Shown piece after piece: positions 39,086-48,738 of a stretch of 64,000 nt of DNA. Position numbers and translations under genes: made by a program. The first letter of the stretch is position 1; each line of letters starts with the position of its first letter. The notes beneath the pieces were generated by a model. The model was not told where the DNA came from. It ran no database searches and saw only the letters and a program-made list of their open reading frames with translations. The stretch comes from Pseudaminobacter soli (ex Li et al. 2025) (GTDB taxonomy: Bacteria > Pseudomonadota > Alphaproteobacteria > Rhizobiales > Rhizobiaceae): assembly GCF_003012705.1 (NCBI RefSeq), contig NZ_PXYL01000003.1, forward strand, positions 248,001 to 312,000. Reading direction: 5' to 3'.

Positions 39086-40006
39086 TCAGGCCTGCGGCCG
39101 CGCCTCTGTCGGCAGCGCCACCAGCGGCATGGGCACCGCTTCGGCTTCGGCATCCACCGGCATCTTCAGCAGAATCTTCAGCAGCTGCGCGATGGTCGCC
39201 TTCATCTTGAGGCGCGAGACCACCATGTCGACCATGCCGTGATCCATCAGATATTCGGAGCGCTGGAAGCCGTCAGGCAGCTTTTCGCGGATCGTCTGCT
39301 CGATGACGCGCGGTCCGGCAAAGCCGATCAGTGCGCCGGGCTCGGCAATGTGCACGTCGCCCAGCATGGCATAGGAGGCCGTAACGCCGCCCGTGGTCGG
39401 GTTGGTCAGCACCACGATATAGGGCAGGCCGGCTTCCTTCAGCCGGTCCAGAGCCACGGTGGTGCGCGGCAGCTGCATCAGGGACAAGATGCCTTCCTGC
39501 ATGCGCGCGCCGCCCGAAGCGGCAAACAGGATCAGCGGCCGGCGCCTCTCTAGCGCCGTCTCGAAGGCCTTGATGATGGCGTCGCCCGCCGCCATGCCGA
39601 GCGAGCCGCCCATGAAGGCGAAGTCCTGCACGGTGACGACCACCGGCAGGCCCTCGATCGTGCCGAGCGCACTGAGGATCGCGTCCTCCATGCTGGTCTT
39701 GGTCTTGGCGTCCTTCAGCCGGTCGACATAGCGCTTCTCGTCGCGGAATTTCAGCGGGTCGACCATGACCTTCGGGTTCTCGATGGTCTCGTACTCGCCG
39801 TCGTCGAAGAAAAATTTCAGCCGCTCGCGCGCCGAGATCTTCATGTGATGGCCGGACGAGGGGATGACGTACTGGTTGTCTTCCAGATCCTTGTGGAAGA
39901 CCATCTCGCCGCTCTCCGGATCCTTGATCCAGAGGTTTTCCGGCATGTCGCGCCGGCCAAGCATCGAGTTGATCTTCGGGCGAACGAAGTTGGTGATCCA
40001 GTTCAT
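39086..40006 (-). CDS. accD: acetyl-CoA carboxylase carboxyltransferase subunit beta
   Basis: A 306-residue AccD that pairs with AccA to transfer the carboxyl group from biotin to acetyl-CoA, the first step of fatty acid synthesis. The crotonase-like core has [14 protein letters not shown] and [14 protein letters not shown]. The normal N-terminal four-cysteine zinc ribbon is absent: the region reads [17 protein letters not shown] and SGHHMKI, and the whole protein contains no cysteine. Rhizobial AccD is known to have a degenerate ribbon, but the loss here is complete. It lies 39 bp after trpA. Confidence 0.96.
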   Translation of the reverse strand: MNWITNFVRPKINSMLGRRDMPENLWIKDPESGEMVFHKDLEDNQYVIPSSGHHMKISARERLKFFFDDGEYETIENPKVMVDPLKFRDEKRYVDRLKDAKTKTSMEDAILSALGTIEGLPVVVTVQDFAFMGGSLGMAAGDAIIKAFETALERRRPLILFAASGGARMQEGILSLMQLPRTTVALDRLKEAGLPYIVVLTNPTTGGVTASYAMLGDVHIAEPGALIGFAGPRVIEQTIREKLPDGFQRSEYLMDHGMVDMVVSRLKMKATIAQLLKILLKMPVDAEAEAVPMPLVALPTEARPQA

Positions 40007-40045
40007 GGCATCCAGTCCTGTGATGTCAAAGACATGGGAATATTA

Positions 40046-40873
40046 TCAGGCAACAGCAAGGCGGGCCGAACGCACGCCGCTTGCCAGGTCTTCGACCAGC
40101 GCCGACACGGCCTGCACAGCAGCCGTCCCGCCAGCAGCATTGGCGATTGCATTGACGATCGCGGTGCCGACCACCACGCCGTCGGAGGCTGCGCCGATGA
40201 GGCGGGCCTGCTCGGCGGTCTTGACGCCGAAGCCGACGCAGATCGGCAGGTCGGTGTGGCCCTTGATGCGGGTGACAGCAGCGGCCACCTTGTCGGTGTC
40301 AGCGAGTGCGGCGCCGGTGATGCCGGTCATCGAGACATAATACACGAAGCCCGAGGTGTTCTGCAGCACCTTGGGCAGGCGGTGATCGTCGGTGGTCGGC
40401 GTCGCAAGGCGGATGAAGTTGATGCCCGCCTTCAGCGCCGGCACGCAGAGCTCTTCGTCCATTTCCGGCGGCAGGTCGACCACGATCAGGCCGTCGATGC
40501 CGGCTTCCAGCGCATCGGCAAGGAAGCGGTCGACGCCGTAGATGTAGATTGGGTTGTAATAGCCCATCAGCACGATCGGCGTGTCATTATCGCCCGAGGC
40601 GCGGAAGTCGCGCGCCATCTGCAGCGTCTTCTTCAAGGTCTGGCCGCCCCTCAGCGCGCGCAGGCCAGCCGCCTGGATCGCCGGGCCGTCGGCCATCGGG
40701 TCGGAGAAGGGCATGCCGAGCTCGATCACGTCCGCGCCTGCCTTGGGCAGTGCCTTCATGATGGCAAGCGAAGTGTCATAGTCCGGGTCGCCAGCCATGA
40801 AATAGGTGACGAGTGCCGGACGGCCTTCGGCCTTGAGCTTTTCGAAGCGACGGTCGATGCGGGTGTTGGTCAT
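40046..40873 (-). CDS. trpA: tryptophan synthase alpha chain
   Basis: A 275-residue TIM barrel that cleaves indole-3-glycerol phosphate to indole and glyceraldehyde 3-phosphate. The catalytic Glu and Asp are in [16 protein letters not shown] near residues 48-63. The phosphate loop GFGVKTAEQ is near residue 215. It starts 2 bp after trpB. Nothing is unusual. Confidence 0.98.
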   Translation of the reverse strand: MTNTRIDRRFEKLKAEGRPALVTYFMAGDPDYDTSLAIMKALPKAGADVIELGMPFSDPMADGPAIQAAGLRALRGGQTLKKTLQMARDFRASGDNDTPIVLMGYYNPIYIYGVDRFLADALEAGIDGLIVVDLPPEMDEELCVPALKAGINFIRLATPTTDDHRLPKVLQNTSGFVYYVSMTGITGAALADTDKVAAAVTRIKGHTDLPICVGFGVKTAEQARLIGAASDGVVVGTAIVNAIANAAGGTAAVQAVSALVEDLASGVRSARLAVA

Positions 40874-40875
40874 CT

Positions 40876-42096
40876 TCAGATCTCCATGCCCAGCATCTTG
40901 GCGACCGTGTGCACGTCCTTGTCGCCGCGGCCCGAAAGGTTGACGATCATGATCTGATCCTTGCCCATGGTCGGCGCGATCTTCATCGCATGCGCGATGG
41001 CATGGGCCGATTCCAGCGCCGGGATGATGCCTTCGACGCGCGTGGTGACCTGGAAGGCTTCGAGCGCTTCGTCGTCGAGGATCGGCACATAGTCGACGCG
41101 GCCGCTGTCGCGCAGCCAGCTGTGCTCGGGCCCGACGCCCGGATAGTCGAGGCCGGCCGAGATCGAATGGCCGTCGAGGATCTGGCCGTCGTCGTTCTGG
41201 AGCAGGTAGGTGCGGTTGCCATGCAGCACGCCGGGGCGGCCGGCGCTCATCGAGGCGCAGTGCTCGACGCCTTCGAGGCCGCGCCCACCGGCTTCGACGC
41301 CGATGATCTTGACGTTGCGGTCGTCGAGGAAGGGGTGGAACAGGCCAATCGCGTTCGAACCGCCGCCAACAGCGGCGATGATGACATCAGGCAGGCGGCC
41401 TTCCTGCTCAAGCATCTGCGCGCGCGCTTCGGTGCCGATCACCGACTGGAAGTCGCGGACGAGCTCGGGATAGGGGTGCGGGCCGGCGGCGGTGCCGATC
41501 AGGTAATAAGTGTCCTCGACATTGGTCACCCAGTCGCGCAGCGCCTCATTCATGGCGTCCTTGAGCGTGCCGTGGCCGGATTCGACCGCGCGCACCTCGG
41601 CGCCAAGAAGCTTCATGCGGAACACGTTGGGCTTCTGCCGCTCAACGTCGGTGGCGCCCATATAGACGATGCAGGGATAGCCGAAGCGCGCGGAGACCGT
41701 GGCCGAGGCCACGCCGTGCTGGCCGGCGCCGGTTTCGGCGATGATGCGCTTCTTGCCCATGCGCTTGGCGAGCAGAATCTGGCCGAGGCAGTTGTTGATC
41801 TTGTGGCTGCCCGTGTGGTTCAGGTCCTCGCGCTTGAAATAGATCTTCGCGCCGCCGAGATGCTTCGTCAGGCCTTCGGCATAATAAAGCTTCGAGGGCC
41901 GGCCGGCATAGAAGGTGGAAAGCGCGTTGAGCTCCGCGCGGAAAGCGGGATCGTTCTTGGCCGCGTTCCAGTGCTGCTCCAGGTCGAGGATCAGCGGCAT
42001 CAATGTTTCGGCGACAAAACGGCCGCCGAAAATGCCGAACATGCCCTGCTCGTCGGGACCGGTGCGGAAGGAATTGGGCTCTGCCGGCTGGTTCAC
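40876..42096 (-). CDS. trpB: tryptophan synthase beta chain
   Basis: A 406-residue PLP enzyme that condenses indole with serine to give tryptophan. The PLP lysine is in [14 protein letters not shown] near residue 95, and the phosphate-binding [10 protein letters not shown] is near residue 235. Length matches TrpB1. It lies 74 bp downstream of trpF and 2 bp before trpA. trpE, trpD and trpC are not in the window, as is usual for split trp genes in rhizobia. Confidence 0.98.
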   Translation of the reverse strand: MNQPAEPNSFRTGPDEQGMFGIFGGRFVAETLMPLILDLEQHWNAAKNDPAFRAELNALSTFYAGRPSKLYYAEGLTKHLGGAKIYFKREDLNHTGSHKINNCLGQILLAKRMGKKRIIAETGAGQHGVASATVSARFGYPCIVYMGATDVERQKPNVFRMKLLGAEVRAVESGHGTLKDAMNEALRDWVTNVEDTYYLIGTAAGPHPYPELVRDFQSVIGTEARAQMLEQEGRLPDVIIAAVGGGSNAIGLFHPFLDDRNVKIIGVEAGGRGLEGVEHCASMSAGRPGVLHGNRTYLLQNDDGQILDGHSISAGLDYPGVGPEHSWLRDSGRVDYVPILDDEALEAFQVTTRVEGIIPALESAHAIAHAMKIAPTMGKDQIMIVNLSGRGDKDVHTVAKMLGMEI

Positions 42097-42170
42097 GGCC
42101 GCTCTCCTAAGACTGGTTCGAACACATCCGGCCGGAAACGCTTCCGCCTGCCAGACATGTCCCGGATGGA

Positions 42171-42830
42171 TCAGGCGGCGCGGTTGTCGGTTGCTGCCCG
42201 CACGGCCCGGAAGAAATTCTCGATCAGCGCCACGTCCTTGACGCCCGGTGCGCTTTCCACGCCCGACGAGATGTCGATGGCGGGCGGATTGGCAAGCCTG
42301 AGGGCATCGCCGACATTTGCGGCGTTGAGCCCACCCGAAAGCATGTAATCGACTCCAGCGTCAAGGCCCGCCAGCACCTGCCAGTCGAAGGACACACCAT
42401 TGCCGCCCGGCAGCTCCGAGCCGACGGGGGGCTTGGCGTCGAACAGGAAGCGGTCGGCAAGGCCGCGATAGGGCTCGATCGCGGCGAGATCGGCGGCCTC
42501 GCGAACGGCGAAAGCCTTTATCACCGGCAGGCCGTAGCGCTGCTTCACCGCCGCGAGGCGTTCGGGCGTTTCCTTGCCATGCAGCTGCAGCATGTCGGGC
42601 GCCATCGCGGCGACGATTGCGTCGAGTGTCGCGTCGTCGGCGTCGACGGTCACCGCCACTGCCTTGGCCCGGCCGTTTGCCGCCTGGCGCAGCCTCGCGG
42701 CTTCGTCCGGGGTGATGTGGCGCGGGCTCTTAGGAAAGAAGATGAAGCCGATATGGCTTGCGCCGCCCGAAAGCGCCGCAGCAATGGCCGCGTCGGTCTT
42801 CAGGCCGCAGATTTTGATGTCGAGTGCCAT
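42171..42830 (-). CDS. trpF: phosphoribosylanthranilate isomerase
   Basis: A 219-residue TIM barrel catalysing the Amadori rearrangement of phosphoribosylanthranilate. The catalytic Cys is in [11 protein letters not shown] near residue 8. The general acid Asp lies near residue 130 ([12 protein letters not shown]), and the C-terminal phosphate loop contains [10 protein letters not shown] and SSGVES. It heads trpF-trpB-trpA-accD-folC. The YgjP-like gene upstream is 69 bp away on the same strand. Confidence 0.97.
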   Translation of the reverse strand: MALDIKICGLKTDAAIAAALSGGASHIGFIFFPKSPRHITPDEAARLRQAANGRAKAVAVTVDADDATLDAIVAAMAPDMLQLHGKETPERLAAVKQRYGLPVIKAFAVREAADLAAIEPYRGLADRFLFDAKPPVGSELPGGNGVSFDWQVLAGLDAGVDYMLSGGLNAANVGDALRLANPPAIDISSGVESAPGVKDVALIENFFRAVRAATDNRAA

Positions 42831-42899
42831 GTGTGCGGAGTGCCACGAAATGGTGGCGGAGTCGAGGAAAAGCGTCTGTTGCGGGGCGATATCCGCGGC

Positions 42900-43661
42900 T
42901 TACTCGAACACGATTGCCTGAAGGGCCGTGCCGTTACGCTTCAGCCAGGCCTTGCAGCGCTCGGTGTCGGGGCAAAGCTCCTCGCAGAGCTGCCAGAAGC
43001 GCGGGCCGTGGTTCATCTCGCGCAGATGCGCCACTTCATGCGCGACGAGATAGTTTATCACCGGCGGCGGCGCCATCATGATGCGCCAGGAGAATGACAG
43101 CGCTCCGTCCGAGGTGCACGATCCCCAGCGGCTCGATGTGTCGCGAAAGCGGATCGCCTTGGCCCTCCGGCCAGCCGCCGTGCAATGCTTTTCCACCAGC
43201 GCCTCGATGTCGCGCTTGGCCTCGCGCTTGAGGAAATCGGCAACGCGGCGCGGCAGATGCGAAAGCTCGCCATGCACGGTCAGCGTCGGACCGTTCGCGT
43301 CGCGGCCCATCTTGGTGGTGCCGCGCTTGTCCGGTTCGTGCACGATCATGTGCGGCACGCCGCGGATCGGCACCTTGATGCCGGGGCGCACCTGCGGGCG
43401 GTCGGGGATCTTTGCCAGCCGCTGTTCCAGCCAGCCCTGATGACGGGTGAGAAAGCGGTCGACCTCGCCGCGCGCCAGCCCCGGTGGCACGGTGATGCGC
43501 AGGCCCCGCCCGCCGGCGTCGATGCGCAGCGTCAGCCGCGTGGCGCGATCGTTCTCGACGATGCGCAAGGGCAGGGTGCGGCCGGCAACCTTGTGCTCGC
43601 GCTGCCGCACGGGCGACGGCGCGGGGCGGGACTGCAATGATCTCAGGAAACCGAACGGCAT
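42900..43661 (-). CDS. YgjP-like M48-type metallopeptidase
   Basis: A 253-residue protein of the YgjP/DUF45 metallopeptidase group. The zinc motif HEVAHLREMNHG near residue 206 has the HExxH signature, and the following Trp-containing FWQLCEELCP is family-like. Members are related to SprT and WSS1 peptidases. Substrate unknown; a role in protein or DNA-protein-crosslink repair is speculative. It lies 69 bp upstream of trpF. Confidence 0.9.
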   Translation of the reverse strand: MPFGFLRSLQSRPAPSPVRQREHKVAGRTLPLRIVENDRATRLTLRIDAGGRGLRITVPPGLARGEVDRFLTRHQGWLEQRLAKIPDRPQVRPGIKVPIRGVPHMIVHEPDKRGTTKMGRDANGPTLTVHGELSHLPRRVADFLKREAKRDIEALVEKHCTAAGRRAKAIRFRDTSSRWGSCTSDGALSFSWRIMMAPPPVINYLVAHEVAHLREMNHGPRFWQLCEELCPDTERCKAWLKRNGTALQAIVFE

Positions 43662-43762
43662 GGGGCGACAATAAGTGATTCGGCGTTGAACTCGATCCGC
43701 AACAACCCGGAAATCCGGGGGATTTCGAGGCGCGCGCGCTGGTTTCTACCGGGATATCAACG

Positions 43763-43790
43763 AAAACGGCGCCGCAGATAGCGGCGCCGT
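43763..43790 (-). terminator. terminator after the DUF2852 gene
   Basis: A perfect 10-bp stem (ACGGCGCCGC/GCGGCGCCGT, loop of 5) is followed on the minus strand by TTTTCG, 25 bp after the stop. Confidence 0.8.
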
Positions 43791-43814
43791 CGGAATGCTA
43801 TGTCGGGCAGAGGC

Positions 43815-44252
43815 TCAGCCCTCTTCGGCTACGCCGGGGGTCGACTTGCCGCGCCGGGTAGGCGCGGTGGCGCGATTGCGGTCGGCCATGAAGCGGTCGA
43901 ACTCTTCCTGGTCCTTGGCGCGGCGCAGTTCACGCATATAGTCGTCGAACTCCGTCAGCGTCTCGTCGAGTTTGCGGCGCTCTTCGGCGAGGCGTTCGAG
44001 TTCCTTCTCGCGCCAGTCGTCGAAGGCCACGTTGCCGGTGCGCGAGGTCGCGCCATAGCCGGACTTGCGGCAGCCGGCGAAAATGCCGTCGGTCGCCTTG
44101 TTGACATTGCGCTTGAAGCCGTCAAGCCGGTCGCCCCAGATGATATAGGCAAGCATGGCGAGGCCCAGCGGCCAGAACACCATGAAGCCGATCACCATCA
44201 GCGCGATGGTTGCCGGCGTCCAGGCCGGGCGGATCAAAGCAGTCGTGTTCAT
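43815..44252 (-). CDS. DUF2852 domain membrane protein
   Basis: A 145-residue protein matching the DUF2852 family. One or two membrane segments lie near residues 12-34 (IALMVIGFMVFWPLGLAMLAYII), followed by a charged, largely helical cytoplasmic tail with FDDWREKELERLAEERRKLDE, a probable coiled coil. Function is unknown. ATG 44252 was chosen over 44300 because the conserved region starts here. The gene has its own terminator. Confidence 0.88.
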   Translation of the reverse strand: MNTTALIRPAWTPATIALMVIGFMVFWPLGLAMLAYIIWGDRLDGFKRNVNKATDGIFAGCRKSGYGATSRTGNVAFDDWREKELERLAEERRKLDETLTEFDDYMRELRRAKDQEEFDRFMADRNRATAPTRRGKSTPGVAEEG

Positions 44253-44364
44253 GTTTTTCCGGTTCCTTCGGTTCGGGCGCAGCCTTCCCGGCTGCTCCAC
44301 AACGACATGGGAACGGAAAAACGGCTATTCAAGCCGGATTCAGCGAAAACCGGACAAGCGTCGG

Positions 44365-45522
44365 TCAGGCCGTGCGCTTTTTGAGAACCTTGGCGACGTC
44401 GAGCCCCAGCACCATCAGGCCCGCCATCAGCCCCCAGAAGGCGGCGCCGACGCCGAACATGGTGAGGCCCGAAGCGGTGACGGCGAAGGCTGTGGTGGCT
44501 GCCATGCGCTCGTGCTCGTCCTTGAGCGCAATCGTTAGCGCATTCGCCAGCGGCGCCATCAGCGCCAGTCCCGCCACCAGCACGATCAGGCTCTGCGGCA
44601 GTACGGCGAACACCGCCACCAGCGAAGCGCCGAAGAGTGCGAAGATGAGGTAGGCGAGCGAATAGAAGGGGCCGGTCTTCCAGCGTTCGGCCGGGTCGGG
44701 ATGGGCGTCGGGGCCGGTGCAGATCGCCGCCGAGATCGCAGCCAGATTGGTGGTGAGCGCGCCGAATGGTGCGGACAGCAGCGAGAACAGGCCTGTCACC
44801 GAGATCAGCGGCCCCGGCTCCGGATGGTAGCCCGCGGCACGCAGCACGGCGAGGCCGGAGAGGTTCTGCGAGGCCATGGTGACGAGGTAGAGCGGCACCG
44901 CGAGCCCGATGATGCTCGAAACGGAAAAGGTGGGCGCAATCAGGGTCAGCGTCGAAAGTTCGGGGGTTGGCAGTCCGCCGACGCGCTCCGTCAGGAAGGC
45001 GAGAGCTCCGCCGCCGACCAGGACCGCCAGCACCGACAGCGCCGGATTGAAGAGACGAATGACGAAGAAGGCAGCGACTAGGGGCAGGATCAGCACCGGG
45101 TCGACCGGTATGGTCTTGGCCGCGTTGATCGCAAAGGTCACCACGACGCCGGCCAGCATGCCCGACGCCACCGAAGCGGGAATGCGCGAGATCAGCCGGG
45201 TCAGCGGCTTGAACAGGCCGGTGACGATGAGAAGCAGCGCCGCTACGATGAAGGCGCCGACCGCGTCGCTCATGGAAAAGCCGGAGCTCGCCGCCACCAG
45301 AGCCGCGCCGGGCGTCGACCAGGCGGTGATGACCGGCATTTTCGTGCGCCAGCTCAGCCAGGCGGTTTCGAGCGCCATGGCGAGACAGATCGCCGTCACC
45401 CAGCTTGCGGTCTCGGCCCGGGTGGCGCCAACGGCATCCGCCGCGGCGATGATGACGGCAAGCGTGCCGCCAAAGCCGACGATGGCCGCGACAAATGCCG
45501 AAACCGGAACCGAAAGCCGCAT
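44365..45522 (-). CDS. BenE-family benzoate/H+ symporter-like transporter
   Basis: A 385-residue membrane protein of the BenE family with about 11-12 hydrophobic segments. Conserved-looking polar helix motifs include STPGAAL near residue 70 and FGALTTNLAAISAAICTGPDA near residue 262. The family includes proton-coupled benzoate importers. No benzoate catabolic gene is near, so the actual substrate is open. It starts 3 bp after the alpha/beta hydrolase gene, forming a two-gene unit. Confidence 0.88.
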   Translation of the reverse strand: MRLSVPVSAFVAAIVGFGGTLAVIIAAADAVGATRAETASWVTAICLAMALETAWLSWRTKMPVITAWSTPGAALVAASSGFSMSDAVGAFIVAALLLIVTGLFKPLTRLISRIPASVASGMLAGVVVTFAINAAKTIPVDPVLILPLVAAFFVIRLFNPALSVLAVLVGGGALAFLTERVGGLPTPELSTLTLIAPTFSVSSIIGLAVPLYLVTMASQNLSGLAVLRAAGYHPEPGPLISVTGLFSLLSAPFGALTTNLAAISAAICTGPDAHPDPAERWKTGPFYSLAYLIFALFGASLVAVFAVLPQSLIVLVAGLALMAPLANALTIALKDEHERMAATTAFAVTASGLTMFGVGAAFWGLMAGLMVLGLDVAKVLKKRTA

Positions 45523-45525
45523 CGT

Positions 45526-46299
45526 CTACCCCCCTTGCGCGCTGATCGCCTCGACCGCGCGTATCAACATGTCGAGATCCTGCGGCCGCGACAAGCGGTG
45601 GTCGCCGTCGGGAATGAGCGAAAGCGTCACGTCGTCGGCAGGCAGCAGGCTCACCAGCCTGAGCGCATGGGCGTGCGGCACGTCCGGGTCGGCAAGGCCC
45701 TGCAGCACATGCACGGGGCAATGCGTGTCGATGGGGCCGCTCATCACGCGGTTTAGCCTGCCGTCTTCGATCAGGGCGCGCGTATAGACATAAGCCTCCG
45801 ATGAGTACTCGGAAGGAACTCCGAAGAAACCTTTCTCGGCGAGGTCGCGCTTGTGCGTGGCGGTCAGCTTCGGCTCGACCAGTTCGGAGGTGAAGTCCGG
45901 CGCGGGTGCCAGCAGCACAATGCCGCCCACGCGCTCGCCTTCGCCGGCCTTGCGCAATTCCTGCACCATGCGGAGCGCGATCCACGCACCCATCGACGAG
46001 CCGACCAGGACCTGAGGCCCCTCGGTGAAGGCGCGAAACACCGCAAGGCTTTCGCCGAGCCATTTGGAGATCGTGCCTTCGACGAAATCGCCGCCGGACT
46101 CGCCATGGCCGGAATAATCGTGCCGCAGGTAAGCCCGGCCGTTGCTCTGAGCCCAGCTGCTCAGCGTCTCGGCCTTGGTGCCCAGCATGTCGGAGCGGAA
46201 GCCGCCCAGCCAGACCACGCCGGGCTGGGATCCGGCAAGCCGGCGCAGGGCGATTGCCGTGCCGTTGACGTCGAGAAATTCGGGGGGCGTGTCGGTCAT
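45526..46299 (-). CDS. alpha/beta hydrolase
   Basis: A 257-residue serine hydrolase. The nucleophile elbow GSSMGAW near residue 97 carries the catalytic Ser, and DGDHRLSRPQDLD near the C-terminus supplies the likely His. An early WLGGFRSDM is typical of an oxyanion loop. It resembles palmitoyl-thioesterase-like hydrolases (ABHD10-type), but substrate is unknown. It is followed 3 bp later by the BenE transporter. Confidence 0.88.
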   Translation of the reverse strand: MTDTPPEFLDVNGTAIALRRLAGSQPGVVWLGGFRSDMLGTKAETLSSWAQSNGRAYLRHDYSGHGESGGDFVEGTISKWLGESLAVFRAFTEGPQVLVGSSMGAWIALRMVQELRKAGEGERVGGIVLLAPAPDFTSELVEPKLTATHKRDLAEKGFFGVPSEYSSEAYVYTRALIEDGRLNRVMSGPIDTHCPVHVLQGLADPDVPHAHALRLVSLLPADDVTLSLIPDGDHRLSRPQDLDMLIRAVEAISAQGG

Positions 46300-46499
46300 G
46301 TCATTTTCCTGTCGGCTGCAGCCCTTTTGACACAGCTCGAATCAGCCGCAAAGTCCGTAGCGTTGGCCCAGCGAACCGCGCGCTTTCTCATGGATTCAGG
46401 TGATTTCTTGAATTTCATGTGCTATTGACTTGCGCCGCGCCTTACCGAAATAGGCGCAATACAGACATTGAACGTCAACGGTTCGAGGAGATAACGACC

Positions 46500-47036
46500 A
46501 TTCGCAGACCTTTCAAAGCAGCGGCGCCCACCAAGGACGGCCCGCGCTCAAATCGCGACATCCGGGTGCCCCGGGTTCAGCTCATCGATGCAGATGGCAA
46601 CAATCGCGGCGAAATTTCGATCAATGAGGCACTGTTGGCCGCCGAAGAGGCAGGCCTCGACCTCGTTGAGATATCCCCCAACGCGCAGCCGCCGGTCGTC
46701 AAGATTCTCGACCTCGGCAAACTGAAATACGCAAACCAGAAGAAGGCCGCCGAAGCACGCCGGCACCAGAAGACCATCGAGATCAAGGAGATCAAGATGC
46801 GTCCGAACATCGACATCCACGATTACGAGGTGAAGATGAAGGCTGTGCGCCGCTTCTTCGAGGAAGGTGACAAGGTCAAGCTGACGCTGCGTTTCCGTGG
46901 CCGCGAAATGGCCCATATGGAACTCGGCATGCAGCTTCTGAACCGCGTGCGCGACGAAGTGGCGACGATTGCCAAGGTCGAGGCGGAGCCCAAGCTCGAG
47001 GGTCGCCAGATGATGATGGTGCTTTCGCCGCGCTGA
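46500..47036 (+). CDS. infC: translation initiation factor IF-3
   Basis: A 178-residue IF-3 that keeps the 30S subunit free and checks start-codon selection. The N-terminal domain has [18 protein letters not shown], and the C-terminal domain has [17 protein letters not shown]. The start is ATT at 46500, with GAGGAG at 46485-46490 nine nt upstream and no in-frame ATG, GTG or TTG at a suitable distance. AUU starts are the known basis of IF-3 autoregulation. A strong terminator follows, so infC is monocistronic. Confidence 0.95.
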   Translation: MRRPFKAAAPTKDGPRSNRDIRVPRVQLIDADGNNRGEISINEALLAAEEAGLDLVEISPNAQPPVVKILDLGKLKYANQKKAAEARRHQKTIEIKEIKMRPNIDIHDYEVKMKAVRRFFEEGDKVKLTLRFRGREMAHMELGMQLLNRVRDEVATIAKVEAEPKLEGRQMMMVLSPR

Positions 47037-47094
47037 TGCGGCGTGAGTTGCGACTGCGCCGTCGCTCCCGGGCGGCGTCCAAGACTGGTCCCGC

Positions 47095-47136
47095 AAAGGG
47101 CGGCGGCCCTCAGACCTTGAGAGCCGCCCCTTTTTT
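47095..47136 (+). terminator. infC terminator
   Basis: A long GC-rich stem with a bulge (GGCGGC...GCCGCC) followed by TTTTTT, about 60 bp after the infC stop. Confidence 0.85.
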
Positions 47137-47151
47137 GTTCTCAAGGCAATC

Positions 47152-47772
47152 ATGTCAGCATCGTCCGATCTAAGCCGCTTCCAGCATCACAGGCGCCTGG
47201 CACTCGCCGCACTCATCACTGTGGCCCTGGTGGCTCTCCTGTTCGTGCAGTCCGCGCTGCCGTCCGGCAGCAAGGCGCATGAATATGTCGAAGTCGTCGG
47301 CTTCGCGCTCATTCTGGTCGCAATCCTGGGCCGAACCTGGTGCACGCTCTATATCGGCGGGCGCAAGAGCGCCGAGATCGTCGACAAAGGCCCCTATTCG
47401 GTGACGCGCAACCCGCTCTACGTCTTCAGCGCGATCGGCGCGGCGGGCGTGGGCGCCATGGTGGGCAGCGTGACCGTGGCGGTCATCTTTGGCGTTCTCA
47501 CCTATCTGTCCTTCCTTTATGTCATCCTGGTCGAGGAAGACTATCTCAGGAAGACGTTCGGCGAGGTCTATCTCAGCTACCTGAACAGGGTGCCGCGCTT
47601 CTTCCCGAACTTCAGCCTCTTCAAGGATGCCGAGATGCTCTCGGTGCGGCCGAAGACGCTCTATCGCACCTTCTCCGACGGGCTCATCTTCCTGGTGGCC
47701 TATCCCTTCTTCGAGTTCGTCGAATATCTGCAGAACATCGGCTTCCTGCCGGTCCTGTTCCACCTGTACTGA
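47152..47772 (+). CDS. isoprenylcysteine carboxyl methyltransferase-like membrane protein
   Basis: A 206-residue membrane protein of the ICMT/PEMT superfamily. Several hydrophobic segments are present, followed by the ICMT-type SAM-binding region GPYSVTRNPLYVFSA near residue 80 and VEEDYLRKTFGEVYLSYLNRVPRFFP near residue 124. Bacteria lack prenylated proteins of the eukaryotic kind, so the substrate may be a small isoprenoid acid or a lipid. It lies between the infC terminator and the rpmI promoter. Confidence 0.85.
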   Translation: MSASSDLSRFQHHRRLALAALITVALVALLFVQSALPSGSKAHEYVEVVGFALILVAILGRTWCTLYIGGRKSAEIVDKGPYSVTRNPLYVFSAIGAAGVGAMVGSVTVAVIFGVLTYLSFLYVILVEEDYLRKTFGEVYLSYLNRVPRFFPNFSLFKDAEMLSVRPKTLYRTFSDGLIFLVAYPFFEFVEYLQNIGFLPVLFHLY

Positions 47773-47798
47773 GTAGCTGGCATCGCGCGATTCAGCGG

Positions 47799-47827
47799 TT
47801 GCGCTTTTTCGGCGTCGTCGCTATAAG
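47799..47827 (+). promoter_or_regulatory. sigma-70-type promoter for rpmI-rplT
   Basis: TTGCGC (47799-47804) and TATAAG (47822-47827) are 17 bp apart. They lie about 115 bp before rpmI, leaving a long leader with stable hairpins such as TTCGGGC/GCCCGAA near 47877. Confidence 0.6.
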
Positions 47828-47941
47828 GCCGCGTCCAGAACCGTCCGGCAGGGCATGCCGTGGCGGTTCCTGTTGCTTTTCGGGCTTTGGTCGGCCCGAA
47901 GCGAAAATAGCGCAATCCAGCGCAGCAGAAAGGAAAGCAAA

Positions 47942-48145
47942 ATGCCCAAGATGAAGACCAAATCGGCCGCCAAGAAGCGGTTCAAGATTACCGCCACTGG
48001 CAAGGTCCTGTCGGCTGCTGCCGGCAAGCGCCACGGCATGATCAAGCGCAGCAACAAGTTCATTCGCGATGCCCGCGGCACCATGGTTCTCGCAGAGCCG
48101 GATGCCAAGAAGGTCATCAAGAATTTTCTGCCGAACGGCCTCTGA
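47942..48145 (+). CDS. rpmI: 50S ribosomal protein L35
   Basis: A 67-residue L35. The sequence [20 protein letters not shown] at the N-terminus and the basic, Gly-rich middle are diagnostic. ATG 47942 is preceded by AAAGGAA. rplT follows after 32 bp. The order infC, rpmI, rplT is conserved, but here a membrane methyltransferase gene separates infC from rpmI. Its leader of about 110 nt is long enough to hold a control structure, in line with L20-type autoregulation in other bacteria; this is inference. Confidence 0.97.
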   Translation: MPKMKTKSAAKKRFKITATGKVLSAAAGKRHGMIKRSNKFIRDARGTMVLAEPDAKKVIKNFLPNGL

Positions 48146-48177
48146 GCCCGGCTAACGCGTTTTAAGGAGATCATGAC

Positions 48178-48579
48178 ATGGCACGCGTAAAGAGAGGCGT
48201 TACCGCCCACGCCAAGCACAAGAAGGTCCTGAATGCCGCCAAGGGCTTCTACGGCCGTCGCAAGAACACCATCCGCATCGCCAAGCAGGCGGTCGAGAAG
48301 TCGCTGCAGTACGCCTATCGCGACCGCAAGGTTCGCAAGCGCAATTTCCGCGCCCTCTGGGTCCAGCGCATCAACGCCGCCGTGCGCGAGCATGGCCTGA
48401 CCTATGGCCGCTTCATCGACGGTCTCAACAAGGCCGGCATCGAGATCGACCGCAAGGTCCTGTCCGACATGGCCATCCACGAGCCGCAGGCTTTCGCCGC
48501 GCTCGTTGCCAAGGCCAAGGTCGCGCTGGAGTATCTGAAGAACACCACCCCGAACGCTTTTGAAAGCGCAGTCGCTTAA
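48178..48579 (+). CDS. rplT: 50S ribosomal protein L20
   Basis: A 133-residue L20 that binds 23S rRNA early in assembly. Diagnostic parts are [34 protein letters not shown] and [19 protein letters not shown] ribosome site precedes the ATG. It follows rpmI by 32 bp and ends with a terminator at 48618-48650. pheS follows on a separate transcript or by read-through. Confidence 0.98.
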   Translation: MARVKRGVTAHAKHKKVLNAAKGFYGRRKNTIRIAKQAVEKSLQYAYRDRKVRKRNFRALWVQRINAAVREHGLTYGRFIDGLNKAGIEIDRKVLSDMAIHEPQAFAALVAKAKVALEYLKNTTPNAFESAVA

Positions 48580-48617
48580 AGACCAGCGCTTCCCAAGCTT
48601 CGACATCACTGACTGGG

Positions 48618-48650
48618 AAACCCGCGCTGGCAGGGCTGGCGCGGGTTTTT
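48618..48650 (+). terminator. rplT terminator
   Basis: CCCGCGC and GCGCGGG arms with an 11-base loop, then TTTTT, about 40 bp after the rplT stop. Confidence 0.9.
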
Positions 48651-48738
48651 CGCATGAAAAAGGCATGATGCCGGAAACGGCAGCCGGGCGACCGGCGATA
48701 CCTCGGATCACAGGCCGCAATCGGCCGAAGGGATGACG

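Noticed and set aside
42097-42170. trp leader peptide or attenuator before trpB
   Set aside because: No Trp-codon run or alternating hairpins are visible in the 74-bp gap.
44249-46063. 604-codon frame overlapping BenE and the hydrolase on the same strand
   Set aside because: It crosses two intact genes and lacks any domain; no sign of a real fusion.
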